The notes under the pieces: generated by a model | What the model was told of the DNA's origin: nothing | Seen by the model: the letters and a program-made list of their open reading frames with translations, nothing else | Databases searched by the model: none | Assembly (NCBI RefSeq): GCF_002078505.1 | Contig: NZ_LUAV01000032.1 | Span: 124,001 to 188,000, forward strand | DNA: 64,000 nucleotides | Source: Ensifer aridi | Lineage (GTDB): Bacteria > Pseudomonadota > Alphaproteobacteria > Rhizobiales > Rhizobiaceae | Direction of reading: 5' to 3' | Translations under genes and position numbers: made by a program | In this document: piece by piece, positions 43,620 through 52,162 of the stretch | Numbering within the stretch: position 1 is the first letter of the stretch | Layout: each line of letters opens with the position of its first letter

Positions 43620-44228
43620 ATGACTGGAAAAGCTTCACTCGATCATAAAAGGGGACGCAGCGGCAGGTTGCTGCTCATCAAGCGCCTTGCCCTTTGCGTC
43701 GCTCCGGCTCTCGTTCTCCTTTGCCAATCTTCGGCGTCGGCCGAGGTCCTTCCCAAGAAGGCACGCGTCATGACCGCCGCGGAAGTCTATTCGATCTTCC
43801 GGGACAAAACCTGGAACTGGGAAAACGGCGCCGGCCGCATGCAGGACGAAGGCCGCCTCTTCAAGGCCTGGGCGCAGTCGGAAACGGGAGCGACCTGGGC
43901 GGAAGGCCGCTGGAGCGTCAATGACCGTGGTCAACTTTGCCTGAAGGCGGTTTGGCACAGTCAAGGCGCCGCCGCAGAGGACAAGACCTGCTTCAGCCAT
44001 CGGATAGTTGGCCGCACTGTCTATCAGAAGAGAGAGCCCGCCGGCGGCTGGTACGTCTTCAGACATGCAAAGCCGGCCATCGACGACGAGTTCAAGCGAC
44101 TGGTCGACGAGGACCTGGTCGGTGCGAGACTCCCGGCCATCCGGGAACTCGTCAAAAAGCAAACGAAATCAGCAACGCGTAGCGTTCGCCCGCAAGCAGA
44201 GGCGAACGAGCTTGGAGGTGTGCAATGA
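43620..44228 (+). CDS. apsH1: Exported DUF995 protein ApsH1
   Basis: A 202-residue secreted protein. A signal peptide (LALCVAPALVLLCQSSASA, about residues 22-41) is followed by a DUF995 domain: TAAEVYSIFRDKTWNWENGA, ATWAEGRWSVNDRGQLCLKA, CFSHRIVGRTVYQKREPAGG and WYVFRH. A pair of cysteines in the domain may form a disulfide. ATG 43620 follows GAGGAGAGGACC. Function is unknown, but its place between the synthase and a glycanase suggests polymer secretion or modification in the periplasm. It resembles ApsH2 at 45207. Confidence 0.8.
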   Translation: MTGKASLDHKRGRSGRLLLIKRLALCVAPALVLLCQSSASAEVLPKKARVMTAAEVYSIFRDKTWNWENGAGRMQDEGRLFKAWAQSETGATWAEGRWSVNDRGQLCLKAVWHSQGAAAEDKTCFSHRIVGRTVYQKREPAGGWYVFRHAKPAIDDEFKRLVDEDLVGARLPAIRELVKKQTKSATRSVRPQAEANELGGVQ

Positions 44229-45178
44229 ACAGGAAATCAAAGGCGATTGCCCTCTCGTTCGCCGGCCTGCTGCTCTCGGGCACCGTGCTCGCGGCCACTA
44301 TCCCGCGCGGCATTCCGGAGCTGAAGTCGCCGACGATGGCGACGCCGTCGGACAAGCGGCCAGTGCTGACGGAAGCGTCGATCGATTTCGGGGCTTACGA
44401 TCCGCATGGCGATTTCGGCCAGCCAGGGAGTTCCAAGATAGAGCATCTCTTCCTGCCTTGGGAGGATGTCGATCTGTCGACGCTGACGCTCGCCGACGAC
44501 TACGCGCGGGAGCGCGGACGCACCCTCCTGGTCACGATCGAGCCGTGGTCCTGGTCGCCGGAATGGCGACTGAGCGAGCAGGAACTGTTGAGGACCATCC
44601 TCAGCGGCGAGCGCGACGAGAACATGGCTCAGGTCTGTTCCGCCGCCGCTGCGCTGAAAAGCCCGGTCATCATCCGCTGGGGCCAGGAAATGGACGAGAC
44701 GGACAACCAGTTCTCCTGGTCGCATTGGCGGGGCGCGGATTTCAAAGCGGCCTTCCGGCGTATGGTGAACGTCTGCCGGACGCATCTGAAGACCGCGAAA
44801 TTCATGTGGTCCCCCAAGGGCAACGAGGGGCTGGAGGCCTTTTATCCGGGCGATGACGTCGTCGATATCATCGGGCTCTCGGTTTTCGGCTACCAGCCCT
44901 ACGATCGAGCCACGACCGGCCGCGACCAGACGTTCTCGGAACGACTGGCGCCCGGCTACGGCCGGGTGAAGAACTACGGCAAGCCGATCATGGTCGCAGA
45001 ACTCGGCTACGAGGGGGATGCCTCCTATGTGCAAAGCTGGGCGACGAGCGTTGCTGAGCGCCATGCCGAGTTCCCGGAGCTGACAGCAGTCGTCTACTTC
45101 AACGACCACGAGATCTATCCCTGGCCGCGCGGCTTCGGCCGGCCCGACTGGCGGGTCGTCCGCGAAACCATCAACTAG
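44225..45178 (+). CDS. apsE: Exported GH26-like endoglycanase ApsE
   Basis: A 317-residue secreted protein. The signal peptide (AIALSFAGLLLSGTVLA) precedes a GH26-type barrel: TLLVTIEPWSWSPEW, VIIRWGQEMD with probable acid/base Glu155, WSPKGNEGLEAFYPGDD, and MVAELGYEG with probable nucleophile Glu259. GH26 includes mannanases, mixed-linkage glucanases and xylanases, so it probably trims or releases the polymer made by ApsS. The start overlaps the apsH1 stop by four bases. Confidence 0.83.
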   Translation: MNRKSKAIALSFAGLLLSGTVLAATIPRGIPELKSPTMATPSDKRPVLTEASIDFGAYDPHGDFGQPGSSKIEHLFLPWEDVDLSTLTLADDYARERGRTLLVTIEPWSWSPEWRLSEQELLRTILSGERDENMAQVCSAAAALKSPVIIRWGQEMDETDNQFSWSHWRGADFKAAFRRMVNVCRTHLKTAKFMWSPKGNEGLEAFYPGDDVVDIIGLSVFGYQPYDRATTGRDQTFSERLAPGYGRVKNYGKPIMVAELGYEGDASYVQSWATSVAERHAEFPELTAVVYFNDHEIYPWPRGFGRPDWRVVRETIN

Positions 45179-45206
45179 CAAACAGCAGCCCGACAGGAGG
45201 CATGAG

Positions 45207-45716
45207 ATGAAATCGATACTTCGCCCAATATCGCTGGTTGTCGCCGTTGCCGCCGGCATCGGCGGAGCCACCTCCATCGCTGAGGCGGCGGCGCGGCGAG
45301 GGGACGGCAAGATCACCGCGCCGCTCACGCATACGGAACTGTACAACCTTTACGGTCAAAGGTCCTGGATATGGAAACAGGGTGCCGGCTATTTCTCGGT
45401 ACGGCAGCGCCGGTTCACCGCCTGGTCCAGGGAGAAGGGCGCCCCGTCCTACGGTGTCGGCCGCTGGTTCATAACCGAACCGGGAAAGCTCTGCTTCACG
45501 GCAGACTGGCACGCCAAGAGCGGCTCCGCCCCCGCAACCACCTGCTTCAGTCACCGTAAGCGGGGCGGCGTCATCTACCAGAAACGCGAGCCCGATGGAG
45601 AGTGGTACGTCTTCAAGCACGCACGACCAAGGTCAGGCGACGAATTCACGAAGCTGCGCCGCGGCAACTATGTGAGTGATCGGCTGGAGACGATCCAGGC
45701 CCGAATCGGCGAGTGA
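45207..45716 (+). CDS. apsH2: Exported DUF995 protein ApsH2
   Basis: A 169-residue secreted DUF995 protein with a signal peptide (RPISLVVAVAAGIGGATSIA), then LTHTELYNLYGQRSWIWKQG, APSYGVGRWFITEPGKLC, CFSHRKRGGVIYQKREPDGE and WYVFKH. It repeats ApsH1 block for block, including the cysteine pair and the YQKREP core, so the two flank ApsE as paralogues. ATG 45207 follows CAGGAGGCATGAG. It is the last gene of the aps operon. Confidence 0.82.
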   Translation: MKSILRPISLVVAVAAGIGGATSIAEAAARRGDGKITAPLTHTELYNLYGQRSWIWKQGAGYFSVRQRRFTAWSREKGAPSYGVGRWFITEPGKLCFTADWHAKSGSAPATTCFSHRKRGGVIYQKREPDGEWYVFKHARPRSGDEFTKLRRGNYVSDRLETIQARIGE

Positions 45717-45727
45717 AGCTCGCCGAA

Positions 45728-45800
45728 GGAGTTGCGCAGTGCCGATGCCGGAGCACAATCAGGTTCCGCAGATGAGCCCCCGGCGCGGCGGCGCAACTCC
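45728..45800. repeat. 10-base perfect inverted repeat between convergent genes
   Basis: GGAGTTGCGC (45728-45737) and GCGCAACTCC (45791-45800) are exact reverse complements with 53 bases between. They occupy the 89-base gap between apsH2 and the convergent lipoprotein gene. They could form a large-loop terminator stem or be a protein site; no T tract follows. Confidence 0.5.
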
Positions 45801-45805
45801 GCCCC

Positions 45806-46111
45806 CTATCGAAGGAAGCAGCGAGACGTCTTTCCAAATCCGCTCGGCGTGCAGATATAGGGGGCGCGGCCGAGATAGCTCTCGCGCACGAGCTTGACCG
45901 CCCTTTGGGTCGCGGCCGGCTTGTTCGGCGCAAGCGTCTTGCTCGGTGCCGCATAGCCGACCTGCCTGGTCACGGAAGAGGTCTCGACGCGCTCGACAGT
46001 CGTCGACGAACATCCCGACACCATCGCCGCAAGGAACAGAGCGAGAATGTATTGCCCGGCGCCGTTGCGGCCGCCGAACAGCCCTGTCAAAATCTTTGTT
46101 TGCGCTTTCAC
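45806..46111 (-). CDS. Small lipoprotein of unknown function
   Basis: A 101-residue protein from a GTG at 46111 preceded by AAGGAG. A hydrophobic segment (YILALFLAAM) ends in a lipobox VSGC, so it should be acylated and anchored at the outer membrane or periplasmic face. The mature part (SSTTVERVETSSVTRQVGYA and a C-terminal YLGRAPYICTPSGFGKTSRC) has no recognised domain. A longer in-frame start at 46195 would put 28 unlikely residues ahead of the signal. It converges on the aps operon. Confidence 0.65.
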   Translation of the reverse strand: MKAQTKILTGLFGGRNGAGQYILALFLAAMVSGCSSTTVERVETSSVTRQVGYAAPSKTLAPNKPAATQRAVKLVRESYLGRAPYICTPSGFGKTSRCFLR

Positions 46112-46255
46112 GGCTAGAACTCCTTGGGTTCCGGGACCTGATGCGCAGCACGGTAGCCGAGACGGTTTAAATGGCCGTGCAGAAAAAGCGTACAACTTGA
46201 CCTATCTCGCCTGGTGCGCGTGGGGGACACGAGTCCCAGGCCGGTGCTGCGACCG

Positions 46256-48469
46256 TCAGTTCGTCGTCAGCACCTTCACCCCTCCCTTGCGTTCCAGGAC
46301 GTCGACGACCACTTGAGACCTTGAACGCCGGAGCGCTATGTCGGCCAGTCCCGGTCCGATCCGCAGCCGTTTCAGTACGACCTCGTCGAGGAAGGGCGGG
46401 AGCGTCGGCTCGTTGAGGGTCACGTGCCCCTTGTCCGGATCGAAGCCGAGGCCGATCATCGACTGCAGCAGATAGAGCGGCGCGGCCGCCGCCCAGGCCT
46501 GCGGCACGCAGGAAACCGGATAGAAGGTCGGACCGCGGGCGCGCTGCCGCGCGAAACCGCAGAAGAGCTCCGGCAAACGTCTCAAGTCGATATAGGTCGA
46601 CGCCGAGAACAGGCCCTCGAAGATGCTGGCCGCCTCGGCGCGGAAGCCATAGCGCACGAAGCCTGCTGCGATCAGTGCATTGTCGTGCGGCCAGACGGAG
46701 CCGTTGTGGTAGCTCATCGGGTTGTAGCGCGCCTCCGAAGCGGCAATCGTGCGCACGCCCCAGCCGCAGAAGGATGATTGCGCCATCAGCGTCGAGACGA
46801 TCTTTCCGGCGCGTTCGGGGAAGGCGATGCCGGTGAATAGCGCATGGCCTGCATTGGAGGAGTGGACGCGGCAGGGCTTCTTCTCGCCGTCGAGCGCCAG
46901 CACGTAGGTCGCGAGCTCCTCGTCGAAGAAGACCTTGTCGAAGTGGATGCGCAGATTGTCGGCTCGTTGCTCGAACCTCAGCGAGTCCTCGACATGGCCG
47001 AGCTTGCGCGAGAGACGGGCGGCCGCCTGCCAGGCGCCGTAGACATAGGCCTGTACCTCGGCAAGCGCGATCGGTCCGTGGGCCAGTCTACCGTCCGCGT
47101 GAAAGACCGAGTCGTGGCTGTCCTTCCAGCCCTGGTTCACGAGGCCCTTCGCGGTCCGGCTTCCATACTCGACGAAGCCGTCCCCGTCGCGGTCACCGAA
47201 GCGGTCGATCCAGTCGAGCGCCGCAAGCAGGTGTGGCCAGAGGTTTCGCACCGTCTGCAGATCGCCAGTGCGATCGAGATAGGCGCCGGCAAGAATGATG
47301 AAGAGGGGGGTCGAATCGACGCTGCCGTAATAGCGCCGGAAAGGCACTTCGCCGAGTTCCGCCATTTCGCCATAGCGTATCTCATGCAGGATCTTGCCGG
47401 GCTCCGCATCGGCGGCGGGATCGAAGTCGGTCGCCTGGTTGGCTGCGAGATGTCTGAGCACGCCTTTCGCTATTTCCGGGTCGAGCCACAGGGTCTCGAG
47501 CGCGGTGATGAGCGCGTCGCGGCCGAAAGCGGTGCTGAACCAGGGGATGCCGGCGTAAGGGTAGGGGCCTTCCGGCGTCTCGGTGAGCAGCACATGGAGA
47601 TCAGTGACGCTGCGTCTCACCGCCTCGTTGAACACGGCGTTGGAGGTGACGATCGCGGCGGCCCGCGAGGACGTGTAGCGCAGCGCTCTTCTGGCGTCGC
47701 GAAGCGCCAGAAAGAAGGTGAAGGACGGCGGGTTCCGACTCTCCTGGCGGCCATCGCAGACGATCTCGATGAAAATCGATTGCGCCTGGTGGGGCGCGAG
47801 CGTGACGATGAAGCTCGCCTTCTGGCCAGAGAGCGTCTGCGGCTCCGGGTCGAGGCGCAGGGCCGTGCTGCGGGTTCGGCCGTCGAGCCCGTCATAGACC
47901 AGCAGGACCCGGTCGTTGCCGACAAGTGGAGTATGATGCGTGCCGCGGCGCTGCCGGGGGGTGCCGCGCACTTCGAAGAGGTCGGCGAAGTCGGCGGCGA
48001 ACGCTATCTCGACCTTCAGCGTCCTCTGCACTTCATCATAGTTTCGCAGCATGAGACGCTCATAGCAGGCGTCCTGCCACAGGAAACGGGTGCGCCGCAC
48101 GTGAATGAGGTCGTGCTTCAGCTTCTCGCCGCCGGGATCGAGCACCAGAGCCGGATTGGTGAGATCGCAGTCGAGCGTGGCGTTGTCGTCTCGCAGGGTG
48201 GAGCTCAGCAGCAACGGCCGAGCACCGTTCAATGTCAGCGCGAAGTGCGAGAGATGGCGGGTGTCGCGGTGGAAGATTCCTTCGGGATTGCCCGGAGAGG
48301 CGAGCGCATCGCCGTTATGGTCGAACACGGCGAAGGTGTCGCCGTGTTTCAATGACCTGGAGCTTCGCTCGTAGCGCGAGGCCGTTGCAGGCACGAGGTT
48401 TCCCGTATTCGCTTCGTCGGGGGCGGCTTCGGCCGGCCCTTGCGAAGCCTTGGCAAGCTTGGCGTTCAT
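46256..48469 (-). CDS. Amylo-alpha-1,6-glucosidase-like glycoside hydrolase
   Basis: A 737-residue protein. The N-terminal beta domain (FAVFDHNGDALASPGNPEGI, FHRDTRHLSHFALTLNG, typical of GDE_N_bis) precedes an alpha/alpha-barrel of the amylo-1,6-glucosidase type: GIPWFSTAFGRDALITALET, FVEYGSRTAKGLVNQGWKDS with acidic residues and MSYHNGSVWPHDNALIAAG. Related proteins act on alpha-glucans or trehalose-linked compounds in stress-adapted bacteria. ATG 48469 follows a gap of 25 bases after the GT4 gene, with which it forms a two-gene unit. Substrate is uncertain. Confidence 0.85.
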   Translation of the reverse strand: MNAKLAKASQGPAEAAPDEANTGNLVPATASRYERSSRSLKHGDTFAVFDHNGDALASPGNPEGIFHRDTRHLSHFALTLNGARPLLLSSTLRDDNATLDCDLTNPALVLDPGGEKLKHDLIHVRRTRFLWQDACYERLMLRNYDEVQRTLKVEIAFAADFADLFEVRGTPRQRRGTHHTPLVGNDRVLLVYDGLDGRTRSTALRLDPEPQTLSGQKASFIVTLAPHQAQSIFIEIVCDGRQESRNPPSFTFFLALRDARRALRYTSSRAAAIVTSNAVFNEAVRRSVTDLHVLLTETPEGPYPYAGIPWFSTAFGRDALITALETLWLDPEIAKGVLRHLAANQATDFDPAADAEPGKILHEIRYGEMAELGEVPFRRYYGSVDSTPLFIILAGAYLDRTGDLQTVRNLWPHLLAALDWIDRFGDRDGDGFVEYGSRTAKGLVNQGWKDSHDSVFHADGRLAHGPIALAEVQAYVYGAWQAAARLSRKLGHVEDSLRFEQRADNLRIHFDKVFFDEELATYVLALDGEKKPCRVHSSNAGHALFTGIAFPERAGKIVSTLMAQSSFCGWGVRTIAASEARYNPMSYHNGSVWPHDNALIAAGFVRYGFRAEAASIFEGLFSASTYIDLRRLPELFCGFARQRARGPTFYPVSCVPQAWAAAAPLYLLQSMIGLGFDPDKGHVTLNEPTLPPFLDEVVLKRLRIGPGLADIALRRSRSQVVVDVLERKGGVKVLTTN

Positions 48470-48494
48470 AGCTTCCGTCTCCGTCGCATCCTCT

Positions 48495-49595
48495 TCAGGC
48501 GATCCTGGTGAAGGCGGTGAGGGTTCCGCTTCCGTTCGTTGCAGTGATCGGCATGACCTTTTGACGGCCGCCGACGAGGCTACGATAGATATCGAGATAG
48601 TCGTTCGCCATGCGCCGTGCGGTGAAGCGCTCCTCGAAGGTCGCCCGGACCGTTCGTCGATCGAGCTTATCGAGATCGCGGACCGCGTTCACCGCCTCCT
48701 CAGTGCTGTCGACGATGAAGCCGGAAATGCCGTGGTCGAGAACTTCGGTCACGGAGCCGCAGCGGAAAGCGATCACCGGCGTGCCGCAGGCCATGGCCTC
48801 GATCATCACCAGTCCAAAGGGCTCCGGCCAGTCGATGGGAAAGAGGAGTGCGCGCGCATTTCCGAGGAATTCGGCCTTCTGATGCTCGCTGATCTCTCCG
48901 ATGAACTCGACGTTCGAATGCCGTTTGACAAGCGGTTCGATCGCACGGCTCCAATATTCCTCGTCGACCCTGTCGATCTTGGCGGCAATCCTTAACGGCA
49001 TGTCGACGCGAGCAGCAATTTCGATCGCGACGTCGGGCCGCTTTTCCGGCGAGATGCGACCGAGGAAGGCGAGGTAATCGCCTTTCGGGTGCCTGGTGAA
49101 CGGAAGGGCATCCGGCGCCAGCCCGTGATATACCGTGCCGACCCAATTGACGGGCGGCATCGGCTTTCGCTGGTCGTCCGAAATGGAAACCAGGGGAACA
49201 TCCGGAAAGGAGGCGTAGAAAGGCTTGAGATCGGGCAGATCGAGCCGCCCGTGCAGCGTCGTCACGGACTTGCTGGCCAAGCTTCGAACGAGCGGGAAGT
49301 GCAAAAGATCGATATGGAAGTGCAGGATGTCGAAATTAGCCGCCTGCCTGCGGACGTCTTCGAGCATCACCATGTGGTAGGGGATCGGATCCTGAACCGC
49401 AGGGTTCAACCGGAAGGCCATGTTCGAGCAACGAACGAGCTTTGCCGATGTGATCGAGTCGCCGCTCGCAAAGAGCGTAACATCATGGCCCTGCCGAACG
49501 AGCTCTTCCGTAAGGCTGTAGACGACCCGCTCGGTTCCTCCATAGAGCTTCGGTGGCACACTTTCGAATAGCGGTGCAATTTGCGCGATCTTCAT
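48495..49595 (-). CDS. Glycosyltransferase family 4
   Basis: A 366-residue GT-B enzyme: N-terminal acceptor motif PPKLYGGTERVVYSLTEEL, FLGRISPEKRPDVAIEIA in the linker, and the donor-binding EPFGLVMIEAMACGTPVIAF with the E-x7-E pair. ATG 49595 has AAGGAG seven bases upstream; TTG 49601 would add two residues. Together with the following glucosidase it is divergent from otsBA, suggesting a stress-related alpha-glucan or glycoside function, though the substrate is not evident. Confidence 0.85.
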   Translation of the reverse strand: MKIAQIAPLFESVPPKLYGGTERVVYSLTEELVRQGHDVTLFASGDSITSAKLVRCSNMAFRLNPAVQDPIPYHMVMLEDVRRQAANFDILHFHIDLLHFPLVRSLASKSVTTLHGRLDLPDLKPFYASFPDVPLVSISDDQRKPMPPVNWVGTVYHGLAPDALPFTRHPKGDYLAFLGRISPEKRPDVAIEIAARVDMPLRIAAKIDRVDEEYWSRAIEPLVKRHSNVEFIGEISEHQKAEFLGNARALLFPIDWPEPFGLVMIEAMACGTPVIAFRCGSVTEVLDHGISGFIVDSTEEAVNAVRDLDKLDRRTVRATFEERFTARRMANDYLDIYRSLVGGRQKVMPITATNGSGTLTAFTRIA

Positions 49596-49874
49596 GAACA
49601 AACTCCTTTGATCAAGCGAAGTTCAGACGATCAACGACACGCCGGCCGCACATCCCCGGCGCTTCAAAAAGCCGCCGGCCCCGGACCGGAGCCAAAAAGG
49701 AGAGGAACCTGCCACGCGTCCGGGTGCGATGCCCCTGCGCCGCGGAAAGTGCGGCCGGGGCGCAACAGTTATGATCTAGTCCTTGCTTCGACCGCTTCAA
49801 GAGCAATCCGCCGACCGGCGCAATCGATGCCGGGACGGTTGCCGTTGCGAAGAACGCGCCCTATATCGCTTGCG

Positions 49875-50711
49875 ATGAGCACGGAAGATGAGAGCGAAGC
49901 GGCACGCCCGGACCGGCCGTCAGCCCCCGGGCCCATGGCGGCGGCCGTGGAAATCCTCTCCATGATCGAGCGGGAACCCGGCCGCTCGGCCCTCTATCTC
50001 GACATCGACGGCACGCTTCTCGACATTGCTCCGACGCCGGAGGCGATCGTCGTCCCGCCCGAGCTCCCGAACCAGCTGGCGGAGCTTGCCGCCAAACTCG
50101 ACGGAGCCGTAGCACTGGTCACCGGCCGCAGCATCGCCCGCGTCGACGCCTTGCTGCAGCCGCATCTTTTTCCCGTCGCCGGCCTTCATGGCGCCGAAAT
50201 GCGGTTGCCCGACGGCCGATTTATCGAAGCGACGGTTTCTGCCGATTTCCTTGCCGTGAAAGAAGAGCTGCATGCCCGCGCGGAGAGCCTTGAAGGCGTG
50301 GTTTTCGAGGACAAGGGCGCGGCCATCGCCCTGCACTATCGCCTCGCCCCTTATCGCAAGGCCGAGGTCGACGCCTTGATGGAAGAGGCGGCCGTGAGCA
50401 CCGGCGGCGGCTGGATCCTGCAGCAGGGCAAGATGGTCGTCGAGCTGAAGCCTGTGCAGTCCGGCAAGGGCAGGGCCCTTGAGGAATTCATGTCCATCGC
50501 ACCCTTCCGTGGACGGCGCCCGATCGCCATCGGCGACGATCTGACGGATGAAGGAATGTTTGCGGTGGCGACCGCGGCCGGCGGCGTGGCGATCCGTATC
50601 GGGGACGATGCCGCTCCGACGGCCGCGAGGGCGCGGCTCGGCTCGCCGACGGAGTTGCGTCGGCTTCTCGCCTCGGTCGCGTGCCGGCCGCCAGGGAACG
50701 GCCATGGCTAG
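49875..50711 (+). CDS. otsB: Trehalose-6-phosphate phosphatase OtsB
   Basis: A 278-residue HAD phosphatase: LYLDIDGTLLDIAPTP (motif I, Asp nucleophile), VTGRSIARVD, GLHGAEMR, and GDDLTDEGMF (motif IV). It dephosphorylates trehalose-6-phosphate to trehalose. ATG 49875 has only a weak site (CTTGCG); the open frame extends to 49581 but has no protein-like sequence there. It overlaps otsA by eight bases. Confidence 0.9.
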   Translation: MSTEDESEAARPDRPSAPGPMAAAVEILSMIEREPGRSALYLDIDGTLLDIAPTPEAIVVPPELPNQLAELAAKLDGAVALVTGRSIARVDALLQPHLFPVAGLHGAEMRLPDGRFIEATVSADFLAVKEELHARAESLEGVVFEDKGAAIALHYRLAPYRKAEVDALMEEAAVSTGGGWILQQGKMVVELKPVQSGKGRALEEFMSIAPFRGRRPIAIGDDLTDEGMFAVATAAGGVAIRIGDDAAPTAARARLGSPTELRRLLASVACRPPGNGHG

Positions 50712-52089
50712 ACTGATCGTGGTCTCGAACCGGGTTCCGCTGCCCGACAAGGACGGCTCCCCTCCGCCGGGTGGAATGGCCATTGCGTTGAACGCCGCGC
50801 TCAAGCGGCAAGACGGCCTGTGGATCGGCTGGTCGGGAGAGGTCAAGCCTGAAGAAAAGGAAGATGAGCCCCCGAGGCTGAGCGTGCGGGAGGCCGGCGG
50901 CATCACCTATGCGCTCACCGATCTCGCCCAGAAGGATCTCGACGAATACTACAACGGCTTTGCCAACAGGGTCCTCTGGCCGATTTTCCATTGCCGTGTC
51001 GATCTGGCCGAATATGCCAGGCATGAGATGTCCGGCTATTATCGCGTCAACCGCCTCTTCGCGGACCTCCTGATGCCGCTTCTTCAGGAGGACGACGTCA
51101 TCTGGGTGCACGACTACCACCTGATTCCGTTGGCGGAAGAACTGCGCAAGCGCGGCTGCCGCAATCGCATCGGCTTTTTCCTGCACATCCCGTGGCCGCC
51201 TGCGGACATCCTCTTCACCGTGCCGATCTACGATACCTTGCTGCGCGGGCTTTCGTCCTATGACCTCGTCGGCTTCCATACCGATTACGACCTGAGCAAT
51301 TTTGCCGAGTGCCTGCGCCGCGAAGGCTGCGGCGACCTGCTCGAAGGCGGTTACTGCCGTGCCTACGGGCGGGTCTTCCGCTGCGGCGTCTTTCCGATCA
51401 GCATCGACACTGCCGAATTCGAGACTTTGGCCGAACAATCCGCGAGCGACAAGGCACTGCGGATGACCTACAGGAGGATCGAAGGCTATGACGTCGCGAT
51501 CGGTGTCGATCGCCTCGATTATTCCAAGGGCATCGACCAACGCGTCGAGGCTTTCCGCCGGTTCCTGCACGCCAACGCTCATCGCGTCGGTAAGACGCTT
51601 CTGCTGCAGATCACCCCGAAATCCCGCACGGAAGTTCCGGAATATATGGCGATGCAGAAGGACATCGCCGAACTGACCGGCCGCGTCAACGGCGAACTCG
51701 GAACCATCGACTGGATGCCCGTGCATTACATCAACCAGTCCCTCGAGCGCAGGGAACTGGCCGGCCTCTACCGCATGGCGCGCGTCGGGCTGGTGACGCC
51801 GCTCCGCGACGGCATGAACCTCGTGGCGAAGGAATATGTAGCCGCGCAACATCCGCAGGATCCCGGCGTTCTCATCCTCTCACGCTTTGCCGGCGCGGCC
51901 AGGGAATTGGACGGAGCGATCCTCGTCAATCCCTATGATCCTGAGGCCGTGGCCAATGCCATCGAAAGGGCCCTCGTCATGCCGCTGGATGCGCGGGTGG
52001 AACGCTGGAACGCAATGATGACCCGGCTTCGCGAGCACGACGTCTATCGCTGGTGCGACGAGTTTCTCTCGGGGCTGCGACAGGCTTGA
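50704..52089 (+). CDS. otsA: Trehalose-6-phosphate synthase OtsA
   Basis: A 461-residue GT20 enzyme: ARLIVVSNRVPLP, GLWIGWSGEV, VHDYHLIPLAEELRKRG, GFFLHIPWPP, GVDRLDYSKGIDQRVEAF and RDGMNLVAKEY. It makes trehalose-6-phosphate from UDP-glucose and glucose-6-phosphate, which OtsB then completes. The order otsB-otsA with ATG 50704 inside otsB implies coupling. Osmotic and desiccation protection is the established role in rhizobia. Confidence 0.94.
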   Translation: MARLIVVSNRVPLPDKDGSPPPGGMAIALNAALKRQDGLWIGWSGEVKPEEKEDEPPRLSVREAGGITYALTDLAQKDLDEYYNGFANRVLWPIFHCRVDLAEYARHEMSGYYRVNRLFADLLMPLLQEDDVIWVHDYHLIPLAEELRKRGCRNRIGFFLHIPWPPADILFTVPIYDTLLRGLSSYDLVGFHTDYDLSNFAECLRREGCGDLLEGGYCRAYGRVFRCGVFPISIDTAEFETLAEQSASDKALRMTYRRIEGYDVAIGVDRLDYSKGIDQRVEAFRRFLHANAHRVGKTLLLQITPKSRTEVPEYMAMQKDIAELTGRVNGELGTIDWMPVHYINQSLERRELAGLYRMARVGLVTPLRDGMNLVAKEYVAAQHPQDPGVLILSRFAGAARELDGAILVNPYDPEAVANAIERALVMPLDARVERWNAMMTRLREHDVYRWCDEFLSGLRQA

Positions 52090-52162
52090 AGCCGCGGGCA
52101 GTCGACGGCCGGGGCCGCCAGGCGCGGACGCATGGCGGCGATCCGACCAGAACCATCATAAT

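Noticed and set aside
46844..48355. 503-residue open frame on the plus strand
   Set aside because: It is antisense to the amylo-alpha-1,6-glucosidase gene; no start site or domain was seen.
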